A stretch of 64,000 bases of DNA from Nicotiana tabacum (GCF_000715075.1 NC_134082.1:104758399-104822398), one strand, 5' to 3'. Numbered from the stretch's first letter, positions 1-12,567 are shown. The notes: generated by a model from the letters alone, not told the origin. Made by a program: numbers and translations.

Positions 1-217
1 AAAATCGGACCTAGATTAAAATCCAGGCCCAAATGAATTAATTCCCTCACCACAGCCCAATCCAGATGACCCTGTCCGGTCCAATTCAAAGCCAAAACCA
101 AACGACGACGTTTGGTCACCTCCCATCAAGGGCCGTTGGATCAAATCCAACCAACGGTCAAGATCTCACCCCCTTTACCCGTAACCCGTTCCAGTGACCC
201 GACTCAGCCGACCCTGG

Positions 218-249
218 CATTAAACCAAACGACATCGTTTGGTTTAATG
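218..249. repeat. U3 dyad just upstream of the TATA box
   Basis: Two 15-base arms beginning CATTAAACCAAACGA are separated by two bases (233-234) and are perfectly complementary. A shorter related dyad, CCAAACG-ACG-ACGTTTGG-like, lies near 98-113. The same dyad is recognisable in the other Ogre LTR near 49304-49332 as CCAAACGA-TG-TCGTTTGG. A position about 60-90 bp upstream of the TATA box suggests a transcription-factor site; that role is inference. Confidence 0.6.
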
Positions 250-309
250 AATTGATCCTGGCCCTTCATTCTATCTAATCCAACGGACAATATCAATCCA
301 CCCCACCCC

Positions 310-316
310 TATATAA
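310..316 (+). promoter_or_regulatory. TATA box of the Ogre LTR promoter
   Basis: TATATAA is preceded by CCCCACCCC and followed by a C-rich stretch. The equivalent in the other LTR is on the minus strand at about 49242-49235. Transcription would start roughly 30 bp downstream, dividing U3 from R. Confidence 0.6.
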
Positions 317-536
317 GTCCCAGGCCCCTACCCCGGCCCCAAACTAAACACCCCCCCTCCTACACTGTTCATCATCGTCCCCCAAACCCCCACTCCTAAC
401 CCTAGCCGCCCTAGGATCCCACCGCCTGAAACCCGGCGGCATCAACGCCGCCGGTCACCACCTTAACAACCTAGAACCCCCTGAACATCCTCTATCCAGT
501 TATGCTAGCCACTTGGCTCGAATTTGCTTGAAGGTT

Positions 537-562
537 CTCGAATCTTCATTTGAAGATTCGAG
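537..562. repeat. Hairpin in Ogre LTR
   Basis: CTCGAATCTTCA and its exact reverse complement are separated by TT. A related, shorter hairpin (CGAATCTTC-TTTT-GAAGATTCG) lies about 130 bp downstream, near 671-692. A matching hairpin occurs in the other LTR near 48861-48884. Confidence 0.6.
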
Positions 563-887
563 CCGAGTTTAAATCTAAACCTAACAGCCCCAAATCGACA
601 CCATAGCTTTCCCTAGCCACCCTGAGTATGGATCTATTGTTTGTTTGGCTCAAATCAGTTCCGAGCTTCTCGAATCTTCTTTTGAAGATTCGGACCAAAC
701 AAGAACAAACTCAGATCCATTTTAAGCTGACACCAAATGACCCCTAGGCTACCCTCACCCTTGTATCATATTTGGTTCTCCTCGAATCTGACCAGAAATG
801 GTTAAATCCCAAATCGAACTTTCAAGAACCCTAAAAATACCAAACTTTTGGATTCTGTTCAGATTGAGTAAAGATTGAGGTTTAATC

Positions 888-933
888 GACCTTTGTCGAA
901 GTATTTTCAGTGGAAAATACTTCGACTAAGGTC
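888..933. repeat. Long inverted repeat in Ogre LTR
   Basis: The arms are 21 bases with one mismatch around an AGTG loop. The core arm is GTCGAAGTATTTTC. In the other Ogre LTR the same structure (48621-48666) is perfect over all 21 base pairs. Confidence 0.75.
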
Positions 934-1360
934 TATTTGATTTCAAACAAAATCCGAAGCCGAGTTGAGTTCGAGTCTGATTAAAATTCAGAGGTACTTT
1001 TCTATTTCTATTTTTTATATTCTGTATGTATTTTTGTTTGTTTTAATAACTCGTTGATTTTTCATAATTTGTTTTTATTAATTCTGTCATTTTTGTCTCA
1101 TGCCCGTATGATTAGTCAAATAAATGAATTGTTTCTGTTTATTTTGTTTGTTTACAATGTGTGTAATCGACTCGACTAAGTTCGTCGATTAGTTATATCA
1201 TAAATCCTGCTTCTGAAAATGTCGACTGAAATAACCTGTTTTGAATGGATTATTTTGCTATAATCAGTTAATTAGTTATTGTTAATCAGTTGATTCTTGT
1301 TTAATAAATCCATCAAATGGACGTTATATGTGTGTTGTTTTCTGAACATTAAGTTCAGGA

Positions 1361-1382
1361 CATTGTCAATATATTGACAATG
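1361..1382. repeat. Perfect 22-bp palindrome in Ogre LTR
   Basis: The half-site is CATTGTCAATA followed directly by its reverse complement. The copy in the other LTR (48136-48163) keeps the palindrome although the centre differs on both arms, i.e. the changes are paired. Confidence 0.75.
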
Positions 1383-4013
1383 CTCCTGTTTGTTTGATCT
1401 TAGTTCAAAAGCTGAGTTCAGTTGAATTATTAGGCTGAATTCAGTATAATGTTGTTATGATGTTAGTTCTGAATTCAAGTTCACAAAGGTTGGGTAAATA
1501 CAATTGTATTAGGAGGTTAATCATTAGGAATTGGTTGATAGCTGCTAGACAAGTTTTAATTCAGATAACTTGTTAAAATCTAAGACAGTAATACCAGTAG
1601 AAAACAGTAGGTCAGGGACATTTCTGGGATAGAACAATGAGGATAACATAATAGCATAATGGGCTGAAAGTGAAAAGTTAGTGGCTATTATTTAAAGTGA
1701 TAATGGGAAACAAAGGGTAATAGGGCTGCTTAAAATCAGGTTAAGATCATATAAAGTATTAAAAAGTAGTTTGTAATGGAACTTTCTGTTTTTTAAAAGA
1801 AGAAAGGGGTCCGGGCAGCACTTAAAAGGGAGGAACAGACCTGTATAAGAGGGTGGGAATTGGGACTGATTGAAAAAAAAAGTTTGGAGATAGAATTTAG
1901 ACAGACTTTAAGAGTTTTAGAGAGGAAGAGAAAAAAATCTGAAAAAGATACAGTTTTCAGACAGAGAGATAGAGTTTAAGGGGACTGGAAGGGTTACAGT
2001 CATAATAAATTTGAAGGAGGGTTACAGTCACACACACACACAGATACAACAGCAGCAATAGAAAATCAGAAAAATGGGAATTTGAAACCGAAAAGAAATT
2101 GAAATCTGAAATATTGTTCTTTTGTTGAATCTGTTCAACTTTACTTGGTTCCACTGATTCAGTTAACATCTGAAGTGTCTTTTAAAAAATAACTGTACTG
2201 TGCATCTGTTTTCTTCGGGTCTTGTTATTGCTCAAATCTGTGGGAATACTGGTATTTTGCTGTTTTTGTTACTGCTGCAATTGCTGAAACTTACTTCTTC
2301 TACCTCCATTTCCAGGTACATATCCTTTTAAATTCTATGTTGGAAAGAGATTTAGTATGACAGATAAATGAAGCTTGAATTGTAATAATATCTTTATTCA
2401 TTTAAGCTCTTTAATTAAAAATTCAATTTTGTTCCTGGATCAAATAAGTAGTATATGTTGATAGGATGACTGTAAGTTAAATATCCTTTATTGAAGACTG
2501 TATAAGTGTTGTAACAAGGTTAATTTTCTAAATTTTCATTAAAGTATAATTGTGATTAAGATTGTCAAGGTAGGAAACATGGCATAAAGTGGGCCATTAT
2601 TTAAATTTTATGGTGTTGTTAGCTAAGTAAAGAGTAATGTAGAAATATCAAGAAAACTACATTACTAACTCTTGTTGTTAAATAAGGTTAAGATGGTATT
2701 GATGATATATTTTTATAAAGATAATAGATGTGTGTATAAACGTTGGTGAAAGGTGATATGATATAGCTTGTTACGATGTTAAAACGTTATGAATGTTTAC
2801 GACATACAGTTAGGTTGCATGTAAGGTAATTTTATTGAATTAACTTGTATAATAACTCATTTCCTATAAACTCGATGCCTATCTACCTTCATAAAACAAA
2901 TTGACCAAATAATTAGGCCTATTAGATTAAAAGCGAGTATATGAGAATGAAACGAGATGTATAAGCACCAATTGCAACACTTTATATCAATGGTAATTAG
3001 AAATAGAATTTGTTAGTTTCATATACAATTCATTCTTTGGCATACATATATATGTTGTATTTGCTAAAAATCAAATTTTTATCCTTTCACTGTGAATTTG
3101 AATAGTCTTGGGATGAACATAATTAATACTCGGAAATTATAGTCAACGGGCAATATTTAAAAAATTGTGAATTTCTTTAAAAAGAATTTAAAGACATCCC
3201 TTGAATATGAATTTCTCAGTATTTTCATATAAAATGTGTAGATACAACAAACAATTTGTGGAAAAATCCCTAATATCATTACAAATATTTTGCGCAATTA
3301 GGGATACGTTCGCGTACCCTGATTATATTTTTAAAAGCAAAATTCGGATTATGCGTACGCGCAATTTCGAGCGAATATTTAATAAAAGGATTTTTTTAAA
3401 GGCGTTAAATTAATTTCATAAAAACCCGCGATGTGCGGTTCAATATTTAAGAAAAACAAATATTCTTGATTCAACACAATTTCGAAAAAATGATTGCTTA
3501 ATAAATATATTATCAAAAGTTATTGTGTACACGTACGCGTGACACAATTCCGCATTTTTAAATTTATAACACGAATATACGTACGCGTAATTCGATTCAA
3601 AGAAGGGTCCTTAATCACAATAAGTAAAAGCGGTAGAAAAATCACGTAACAAAAAGTATTTAATAAAAATCAAGATAATTAAGCCAATAATAAAAACAGT
3701 TAAGCGACCGTGCTAGAACCACGGAATTCGGAAATGCCTAACACCTTCTTCCGGATTAACAGAATTCCTTACTCAGGATTTCTGGTTCGCAGAATAATAA
3801 ACAGAGTCATATTCTCCTCGATTCAGGGATTAAAATTGGTGACTTGGGACGCCTTAAAATTCCCAGGTAGCGACTCTGAAACAAATAAACAAATCCTGTT
3901 TCGACTGTTCTTCAATTGGAGAAAACTCCCCACGCGCCCCGCGGGCGCGGTAAAAAGGAGGTGCGACAGGTTCCACCTGATATAACTTGATACCTCGAGC
4001 TCCAACTCAATTA

Positions 4014-4333
4014 CGGGTCGTTTGGTATGAGGTATAAGAAGGTATAAGAGTGGTATAAAAATTTAATACCACCTTAATACTCTGTTTGGTTAGCTAACCA
4101 GGTATAAATTATCATGATGTTAATTTTAATACTGGAATAACTTTTACTTTATAGAAGGTGGGAAATTAGCACCGGTATAACTTATACTTTCTTCTTATAA
4201 ATTATGCAATTTTCATTCTTAATACAACATACCAAACAATGAATAAATAAAAATCCCAACATAACTTATCCCAATATAATTTATACCGGCATAACTTATA
4301 CCGGTATAAATCGTATTCCAACCAAACGACCCC
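4014..4333. mobile_element. Tourist-like (PIF/Harbinger) MITE
   Basis: The 320-bp element has inverted ends: GGGTCGTTTGGT at the left and its complement ACCAAACGACCC at the right. It is bracketed by TTA at 4011-4013 and 4334-4336, the target preference of PIF/Harbinger elements. It is AT-rich, repeats GGTATAA-type motifs, and has no coding capacity. Assignment to the superfamily rests on the TTA duplication and the GTTTGGT-type terminus. Confidence 0.8.
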
Positions 4334-4386
4334 TTAAAGTGCTTCATCTCTCTACCACAGCCTTTGATGGAAAAAAGAAGTTTGTG
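4334..4386. other. Short spacer between MITE and LINE 3' end
   Basis: It contains the right TTA of the MITE and an A/T-rich stretch that would be the insertion site of the LINE. No gene is seen. A confident LINE target duplication could not be matched to the LINE 5' side near 30765; both sides hold a T-run in minus orientation, but the match is weak. Confidence 0.4.
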
Positions 4387-4761
4387 TTTTTTTTAGCAAT
4401 AAGGGTAATATATTAATAACTAGTCATCAAGTCTAGACATATTACAAACCAAACTGCCGTTGTTGGCACCTACATATGAACTATTGCCTTCTATGGCATC
4501 ATAATTACGTAGAGCAGCCAACTGAATGCATACATAAGGGGAAACATATTTTACACAAGAAAAACCCTTCAGGTCCCTTCGATATTTGTCCAATGTCGGT
4601 TGTGGAGGTGCTGCAAACAGACATAGCTTATTTATGTTGGATTGCATTAGTGTTTCTCTAGCCAAAATGAGTGCCACTTTATTTTCCTGCCCGAAGCTAT
4701 GCTTGAGAATTACTTGTCCCTTCTGTCTTGCCTGGTGCAACAACCACCTGCAATCAATAAC
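4387..4761 (-). pseudogene. LINE ORF2 C-terminal end (RNase H) and 3' terminus
   Basis: On the minus strand the translation holds an RNase H C-terminal half: DCRWLLHQ, then a stretch like the H/E-x-N-x-x-A-D-x-L-A-R motif of plant LINE RNase H (here QENKVALILARE), then a tail like FAAPPQPTLDKYRRDL. The conserved aspartate of the 'AD' motif is not present. The other half of this domain is at 23721-24251, on the far side of the Tekay array. An A-run (minus strand) at 4394-4387 marks the likely 3' end of the LINE. An open frame of 135 codons (4420-4827) spuriously extends into the LTR that interrupts the gene. Confidence 0.72.
4742..4761. repeat. 20-bp direct repeat flanking the Tekay array, left copy
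   Basis: AACCACCTGCAATCAATAAC here matches 23631-23650 at 18 of 20 positions. Both copies encode the same LINE segment (V-x-D-x-R-W on the minus strand), so the repeat is a duplicated piece of target and not part of the LTR. It is far longer than the usual 5-bp target duplication of a Ty3/gypsy element. Confidence 0.75.
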
Positions 4762-6590
4762 TATCACGACCCTAAACCCAGACCCGGTCGTGATGGTGCC
4801 TCTTGTGAAGACAAGGCCAGCCGACACTTCTCATTTCAGTATTTAGCAGTTAAACAGTAAGAAACAATCTAAAGCATGATAAAATAATCCAAGGTTTAAG
4901 AAGATGATAGTATAATATGCGGAATACAACCAACACAGCCCGATATCGGGGTGTCACTAGTCATGAGCAACTAAACAATCCGGAATACTCAGAGAAAACT
5001 ACAGAGTTTAATACAGAAACTAAGAACATGAAGAAATAAAGATAGGGAAGAGCTCCGGGCTGCAAACACCGACAGCTACCTAAAGACTCCTCGGATCCGC
5101 CTGAGCTGGAAATGATCAGCACCCGGGAGAGGGACCAGATGCGCCTGAATTTGCACACGGGGTACAGGGAGTAAAGTGAGTACTCCAACTCAGTGAATAA
5201 TAACCATAAATAAAGACTGAAAGCAGGAAACCACGTAAAACACATTTGCAGACTATAATGAAGCAATAAAATCAGTAAAAGATATGTGAAAGTCATTTAG
5301 CGCAATTAAACTTCATGAAAACCTTTTTGAACATTTAAACAAGTAAAGGACAGACAATTAAGAAAATAAACACATAAACGTTCGCCCTTCGGGCACAATA
5401 TCAACAAATCCGCCCCTCGGGCAATATCTCAGAACAATACCAGCCCTTCGGGCTATATCTCACATCATAATGGGTACCCGCGCTCACTGGGGGTATGCAA
5501 ACTCCTGGAAGAGCCCCTTACAGCCCAAGCGCAATATCAATCCATCTCGTGGCATCATCACTAGGCTCTCGGCCTCATATCAATCAAGCCACCTCGTGGC
5601 GTACATACCTCAGGCCCTCGGTCTCATAATCAATATCAAATGTTTCCTCACAACATAGGCCCTCGGCCTTACTCAGCCAAAATCCTCACAAGCCACTCGG
5701 GCAATAGTAAAACATGATTCTCAGCCCAAAATATCATTTAAAAGATCATTTAAGTGTTAAAACAGAGTAAACATGGTTGAGTACGAAAACAGTGAAATAT
5801 AACATGACTGAGTTCAAGTATAAAGTCAAAGCAGTGAGGAAATATCAATAAAAGTCCCATAAGGGCTCAAATAGTTGGCACGAAGCACAAATATGGCATT
5901 CAGCCCAAATAATGATGATAACAAATAGATTTCAGTCAAATACGCGGTAAAATAGTCATTTTAGACAAACTAAATCATAATTCCCAACAGTGCACGACCC
6001 CACACTCGTCATCTAGCGTGTGTGTCACTTCAATATAGCACAACGATGTGCAATTCGGGGTTTCATACCCTCAGAACATCATTTACAATCATTACTCACC
6101 TCAATCCGGTCAAATCTCTAACTCGCGATGCCTTTACCCCTCGAATCGGCCTCCACTTACGTCAAATTTATCCAAAATTAGAACGAGGACGTCAAAATAT
6201 GCTAAGGGAACGAAGCCCAAGCGAAAATAATCAATTTACAACATAAATTCCGAAATTACCAAAATTCGACCCCTGGGCCACATCTCGAAATTCGATAATT
6301 TTTACATCAATAGATTCTTTCTATCCCCACGAGTCCATACATACTAAGAACACTGAAATCGGAGTCCAAATGACTCCTCAAATTCTCATTGTAAAGTCTC
6401 TTAATCTCAAGCCTTAATTCCTCAATTTTTTGGCTTAGATTCCATGATTTATTAGGTAGATTTCACAATAGAATCGAGTTTTAAATTCAAAATTCTTACC
6501 TCCAAGTGATTCCCCTTGAATCCCCTTCAAAAAGCTCCAAAAACGACCAACAATGGAAGAAATAAACCCCAAATTCGCGGACAAGACGAC

Positions 6591-6598
6591 TATTTAAA
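6591..6598 (-). promoter_or_regulatory. TATA-like box of Tekay LTR A
   Basis: TTTAAATA on the minus strand is conserved at the same place in LTR B (14617-14610) and LTR C (22628-22621). The assignment rests on conservation and position only. Confidence 0.4.
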
Positions 6599-6629
6599 CC
6601 TTCTGCCCAAACCTGAAATCCTTCTCCGC

Positions 6630-6870
6630 GAACGCGGTCAAAGCCTCGCGTTCGCGAAGCACAAAAATTCCATTGACCAAAACTCTTCTTCGCGAACGCG
6701 ATCTTACCATCGCGAACGCGATGCCTGAGCTTTACCAACCTTCGCGAACGCAGCCAGGCCTCTCGCGAACGCGATGCTTACCATTCCGACAATTTGCGAA
6801 TGCGGGACTCCCCTTCGTGAACCCGAAGGCCAAACCTGACGCCTCCCTTCCTGACCCTTCGCGAACGCGA
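6630..6870. repeat. CGCGAACGCG motif cluster in LTR A
   Basis: Nine variants of the CpG-dense decamer CGCGAACGCG occur in both orientations in about 240 bp. Equivalent clusters lie in LTR B (about 14640-14885) and LTR C (about 22655-22940), and in the plus-strand Tekay LTRs (33586-33920, 40565-40880). Their position upstream of a TATA-like box suggests a promoter element or a methylation target. Confidence 0.7.
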
Positions 6871-7564
6871 AGAACAAAATACCTGCAATAGCTGAAGCCA
6901 AAATTTGCATCTTTTCTTTAACTTAAAATGATCCGTTCAACCCTCCGAAACTCACCCGAGGCCCCCGGGACCTCAACCAAAGGCACCAACATATCCCAAA
7001 ACCTTATTCAAACTTGTACCAATCTTCCAAACAACATCAAATCAATCAAAACACATCGGATTCAAGCCTAAGTTTTCAAAATCTTCCGAATTTTGCTTTT
7101 GATCAAAAACCCAACCAAACCACAGCCGAATGACTTGGAATTTTGCGCACACATCCCAAATGACACAAAGAAACTACTCTAACTCTCATAATTCCATTCC
7201 GACCCCTATATCAAAATCTCACCTATCAACCAGAAATCGCCAAAAATCCACTTTCACCAATTCAAGCCTAAATCTACTCCGGACCTCCAAGACTCATTCT
7301 GATCACGCTCCTAAGTCCCAAATCACCTCCCGAAGCTAACCGAACCATTGGAACTCACATCCGAGTCTGAGAACACATAAGTCAACATCCGGTTGACTTT
7401 TCCAACTTAACCTTCCTCAAAAGAGACCAAGTATCTCAAACTTACCAATTCCTTTCTGAACCCTAACCAATCAACCGGATCACATATAGAACCATTATAC
7501 AAAGCAATAAGAAGCAGAAATAGGAGAAACGGAGCGGTAACTCATGAGACGACTGGCCAGGTCG

Positions 7565-10500
7565 TCACATCCTCCCCAACTTAAACAAACGTTCGTCCTC
7601 GAACGAGTCAAGAAACATATCTGAAGCCTCAAACAGGTGAGGATATCTGCTCTGCATCTCCTGCTCGATCTCCCAGGTAGCCTCCTCCACGGGCCGACCT
7701 CTTCACTGCTCTTTCACTGAAGCTATATCCTTTGACCTCAACTTTCGAACCTGACGACCCAAAATAGCTACTAGCTCCACATTATAAGTCAAATCATCAT
7801 CCAACTGAACCGTGCTGAAATTCAAAACATGAGACGGATCCCCAATATACTTCCGGAGCATAGAAACATGAAATACTGGATGCACACACGACAAGCTGGG
7901 TGGCAAAACAAGCTCATAAGCCACCTCCCCAATCCTCTAAAGCACCTCAAAAGGCCCAATGAACCGAGGACTCAATTTACCTTTCTTTCTAAATCTCATA
8001 ACACCCTTCATGGGCGAAACCTTCAACAGAACCTTCTCGCCAATCATGTAGGACACTTCTCGAACCTTCCTGTCAGCATAACTCTTTTGCCTCGACTCGC
8101 TGTACGAAACCTCTCCTGAATCACCTTTACCTTTTCTAAGGCATCCTGCACCAAGTCTGTCCCCAATAGCCTAGCCTCACCCGGCTCGAACCAACCAACT
8201 GGAGATCTACACTGCCTCACGTACAATGCCTCATATGGAGCCATCTGAATACTCGACTGGTAGCTGTTTTTATAAGAAAAATCTTCAAGCGGTAGAAACT
8301 GATCCCATGACCCTCCGAAATCACTGACACAAGCACGCAACATGTCCTCCAATATCTGAATAGCGCACTCGGACTGCCCGTCTGTCTGAGGGTGAAAAGT
8401 TGTGCTCAACTCAACCTGAGTACTCAACTCTCGCAGCATAGACCTCCAAAACAGCAAAGTAAACTGAGTGCCCCTATCTGAAATGATGGAAACTGGGACA
8501 CTATGCAAACGAACAAAATCTCGGATATAGATCTCTGCCAACCACTCTACAGAATAGGTAGTGCACATAGGAATGAAATGTGCGGACTTGGTCAGCTGAT
8601 CCACAATCACCCAAATAGCATCGAACTTCTTCAAAGTCCGTGAAAGTCTAACTACAAAGTCCATAGTGATCCTCTCCCACTTCCACTCTAGAATATCCAT
8701 CCACTGAAGCAAGCCACCCGGTCTCTGATGCTCATATTTCACATGCTGACAATTGAGACACCGAGCTACAAATCCCACAATGTCTTTCTTCATTCTCCTC
8801 CACCAATAGTGCTGCCTCAAATCTTGATACATATTCGTGGCACCCGGATGAATGGAATACCGCGAGCTATGGGCCTCCTCCAGAATCAACTCCCGAAGCA
8901 CATCCACATTGGGCACACAAATCCGGCCATACATCCTCAACACCCCATCATCACCAATGGTCACATCTCTGGCATCATCGTGCTGAACTCTATCCTTAAG
9001 GACAAGCAAATGCAGATTGTCATACTGGCGCTCTCTGATGTGATCATATAAGGAACACCGAGAAATCACACAAGCCAATACCCGACTAGGCTCCGAAATA
9101 TCTAACCTCGCAAACCGATTGGCCAAGGCCTGAACATCAACTGCAAGAGGTCTCTCCCCAACTGGAATATATGCCAAACTCCCCATACTCACCACCTTTC
9201 GGCTCAAGGCATCGGCCACCATATTGGCCTTTCCCGGATGGTACAATATAGTAATATCATAATCCTTAAGCAACTCCAACCACCTCCGCTGCCTCAAATT
9301 AAGATCTTTCTGTCTGAACAAGTGCTAGAGGCTACGATAATCAGTAAACACCTCACAAGACACAACATACAAGTAATGCCTCCAAATCTTTAACGCGTGA
9401 ACTATGGCAGCCAACTCCAAATCATGAATGGGGTAGTTCTTCTCATGGGGCTTCAACTGATGGGAAGCATAAGCAATAACTCTACCCTCATGCATCAAAA
9501 CACAACCAATACCAACTCTCGAAGCATCACAATACACGGTATATGAACCTGAAGCTGATAGCAAAACCAACACTGGAGTTGTGGTCAAAGCTGTCTTGAG
9601 ATTCCGAAAGCTTTACTCACACTCGTCCGACCATACAAATGAAGCACCCTTCTAAGTCAACTTGGTCAAGGGCGATGCGATAGATGAGAATCCCTAAACA
9701 AACCGGTGATAATAGCCTGCCAAACCAAGAAAGCTGCAAATCTCTATAGCTAAGGATGGTCTGGGCCAACTCTGAACCGCCTCTATCTTCTTCGGATCAA
9801 CCTGAATACCCTCGCTGGGCACCACGTGCTCCAAGAAAGCCACTGAACTGAGCCAAAACTCACACCTGGAGAATTTTGCATAAAGCTTCTCCTCCCTCAA
9901 TCTCTACAACACAACTCTCAAATTCTCTACGTGCTCCTCCTGACTACGCGAATACACCAGAATATCATCAATGAAAACTATGACAAACGAGTCGAGATAA
10001 GGCCAAAACACACTGTTCATCAAATGCATGAACGTTGCTGGGGCATTGGTCAGCCCAAAAGACATCACCAATAATTCATAATGACCATATCCGGTCTTGA
10101 ACGTTGTCTTAAGAATATTCGAGTCCCTGATCTTCAACTGGTGATAACTTGAACGGAGATCAATCTTGGAGAACACTCTCGCTCCCTGAAGCTAGTGAAT
10201 AAATCATCAATGCGAGGCAAAGGATACTTGTTCTTAATTGTTACCTTGTTCAATTGCCTATAATCAATGCACATCCTCATAGTGTCATCCTTCTTTTTCA
10301 CAAATAGAACCGGCGTACCCCAAGGTGACACACTAGGCCGAATGAACCCCTTATGAAGGAGTTCCTGAAGCTGCTCCTTTAATTCCTTCAACTCCTCTAG
10401 TTCCATACAATACAGCGGAATAGAAATGGGCTGAGTGCCCAGCACCAGGTTAATACCAAAATCAATATCCCTGTTCGGTGGCATGCCCGGCAAGTCTACA

Positions 10501-10999
10501 GGAAACACATCGGGAAAATCCCTCACAACTGGAACAGAATCAATACTGGGAGTCTCAGCACCGACATCCCTCACAAAGGCTAGATACGAAAGACAACCTT
10601 TCCCAACTATACGCTGGCTTTCAAGAATGAGATCACTCTACTAGGAACATAATCAGTCACACCTCGCCACTCAATTCGTGGCACACCCGGTATAGCTAGT
10701 ATGACTGTCTTAGCATGACAGTCCAGAATAGCACGACACGGAGATAGCCAATCTATGCCCAAAATGATATCGAAATCCACCATACACAATAATAAAAGAT
10801 CCACATGGGTATCCAGACCCCCAACAGTCACCACACACGACCGGTACACACGGTCTACAACAACAGTATCGCCTACCGGGGTAGATACATGAATAGGTAA
10901 AGCAAGAAACTCACGGGGCGTACCCAAATAACGAGCAAAGTATGATGACACATAAGAAAAGGTGGAATCGGGATCAAATAATACAGAGGCATCTCTGTG
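7565..10999 (-). pseudogene. Tekay unit 1 protease-RT-RNase H-integrase-chromodomain
   Basis: Reading on the minus strand, the domains follow in order. Protease lies at about 10980-10607 (LFDPDST at the active site, where family members usually have Gly after D-x; then ILGIDWL). RT spans about 10574-9694 and keeps FIDD at 9975-9964. RNase H (YCDAS, DLELA, FTDYRS) is at 9588-9325. Integrase (9321-8044) shows an H-x6-H, C-x2-C zinc site and D, D, E in MDFVV, IISDRG and GQSE. The chromodomain is at about 7850-7600. The frame is broken by a 1-base deletion near 10194 compared with unit 2, by a frameshift near 8100 and by several stops. No protein can be made without repair. Confidence 0.88.
7570..7580 (-). 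other. Polypurine tract, Tekay unit 1
   Basis: GTTGGGGAGGA on the minus strand directly precedes the TGTGACGACC start of LTR A. It overlaps the end of the pol reading frame, whose stop codon TGA is bases 7567-7565, inside the LTR. Confidence 0.8.
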
Positions 11000-12567
11000 G
11001 CAGACTGAAACAATACCCGTAATAATAGCATCTGAAGCAATAGCATCGGGTCTGCCTGGAAGTGCATAGAAACGGGCCTGCCCGCCACCTGATCGACCTC
11101 CCTCTCTAGGAGGCCCCTACCTGACTGACCTCCAACCCTAGCTGGCTGGGCGGGTGGTGGTGAAGTAACTGGCGCTGAAGCCAATGACTGACCCCTCTGC
11201 TGAGATGAACTCGCAAGACGACGAGGGCACTGCCTCCACATATGACCCATCTCACCACACTCATAACAACTCACAGGTGCTAGAGAAGGGGATTGAAGGG
11301 AACCCCTCGTACTGGAGTGACTAGCAGATGCACCTGACATAGAAGAGCCCTGGGGTGATGGAGCACAGGACGATCTCTAAGCTGGAAGGGCACTAAATGA
11401 TGACTGGTCCTAATGAGAACTGTAAGAACCATGACCCGATGATGCCCCACGATAACCTGGGCGAGCTGGATGAGCATGCCTGAATGGACGACCTCTGCCA
11501 TGCTGAAACTGACCTCTCGAAGGAGTACCACTATAACTACCAAATCCTCGAGGCCTCTTGGCCTCCCTCTCCTCGCGCTCCTGGTGATGAACGGACGCAA
11601 TCTCCCGAGCAATGTCTACAACCTCCTCAAAAGTAGCACCAATCACCCTCTCCCTGATCATGAGAATACGAAGTAGATAAGTGAGGCCATCAACAAACCT
11701 CCTAATTCTCTGTCTATCTGTTGAAACCAACCAAATAGCATGACGAGCTAACTCGGAGAACATTATCTCATACTGCATCACAGTCATCTCTCCTTGACGA
11801 AACCACTCAAACTCCTTACACAGCTCCTCTATGTGGAACTACGACACATACTTCTCCAAAAAGAGAATGGAGAACTGCTGTCAGGTAAGGGGTGTTGCAC
11901 CAATAGGCCGACGCCTCTCAAAAGCCTCCCACCAAGTGAAGGCAGCTCCAAAAAACTGATAATTAGTGAAAGCGACCCCGCTGGTCTCCGGAATACCCAC
12001 TGTACGAAGCATCCTCTAACACTTATCCAAGAAGCCCTGGGCATTCTCGCCCTCTGCACCAATGAAGGTCGGAGGCTGAAGTCTACCAAACCACTCCAAC
12101 CTACGCTGCTCATCCTCTAGCATGGCAAGAACTACATAGTCCTGAGAAGCTGTAACTGGCTGGGCTAGATGTACCCCCGGCGTCTGAAGTCCATGCACGA
12201 CCTGCTCAGGTGTGCAAGCGGCGTAAGTCTGATTGCCTCCCCTGGCCTGAGAAGTAGCTGCGGCTGTAGTAGCTGAGACCGCCTGAGCTAGGCTAGTGCA
12301 AACTGATAGGATCTGAGCCAAGGCCTCCTAAAGACCCCGAATCACAATGGGCACCGCTGGTGCTTGAGTTGGTGCTGTTGGAGCGCCCATAACTGGGACC
12401 TGATCCTGAACTGGGGCTGCTAGTGGATCTGCAGGTGTTGCCCTAGCTGTTGTACGGGTCACACCTCTACCCCTACCGCGACCACGATCGCGTCCTCGGC
12501 CTCTGGTGGCCATAGTTGGTGGTACTGGTGGTCGTCCATCCTGATCGGTAGCGCGTGTCCTCACCAT
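11000..12567 (-). pseudogene. Tekay unit 1 gag
   Basis: The ATG at 12567 opens MVRTRATDQDGRPPVPP and an arginine/glycine-rich stretch. Next come the capsid core (LQPPTFIGAEGE near 12100; MTVMQYEIMFSEL at 11787) and a nucleocapsid knuckle C-x2-C-x4-H-x4-C (CYECGEMGHMWRQC, about 11275-11230). In the family it packages element RNA and is fused in frame to pol. Here at least four stops or frameshifts break it (for example after VIRGL near 12330, and after GFLDKC at 12016). Confidence 0.82.

Larger units (their letters stand above)
1..3968 (+). mobile_element. Ogre/Tat-type LTR, left end outside window
   Basis: This stretch is the reverse complement, with indels, of the complete Ogre LTR at 45334-49968: its first bases match about 49556 and its last bases match the start of that LTR at 45334. 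It ends in ...GTGCGACA at 3968, the CA end of the LTR. The next bases do not resemble the Ogre primer binding site seen at 63409-63425, so this is either the 3' LTR of a plus-strand element lying to the left or a solo LTR. About 410 bp of U3 appear to be missing off the window edge. It holds a TATA box and several long dyads listed separately. The short open frames inside it are fortuitous. Confidence 0.88.
4762..7569 (-). repeat. Tekay array LTR A (3' LTR of unit 1)
   Basis: It runs from TATCACGACC (the expected TG has become TA) to GGTCGTCACA. It matches LTR B and LTR C throughout. On the minus strand a TATA-like TTTAAATA lies at 6598-6591. About 30-280 bp upstream of it is a cluster of CGCGAACGCG-type motifs (6630-6870). 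No genes are present; open frames in it are shadows. Confidence 0.9.

Noticed and set aside
2027..2042. Short CA microsatellite
   Set aside because: Ordinary simple repeat in an LTR; no further meaning.
3710..3985. 91-codon frame at the LTR end
   Set aside because: Lies across the LTR boundary and is not conserved in the other LTR copies.
4420..4827. 135-codon ORF as a host gene
   Set aside because: It is the LINE RNase H end running by chance into the Tekay LTR; its N-terminus is LTR sequence.
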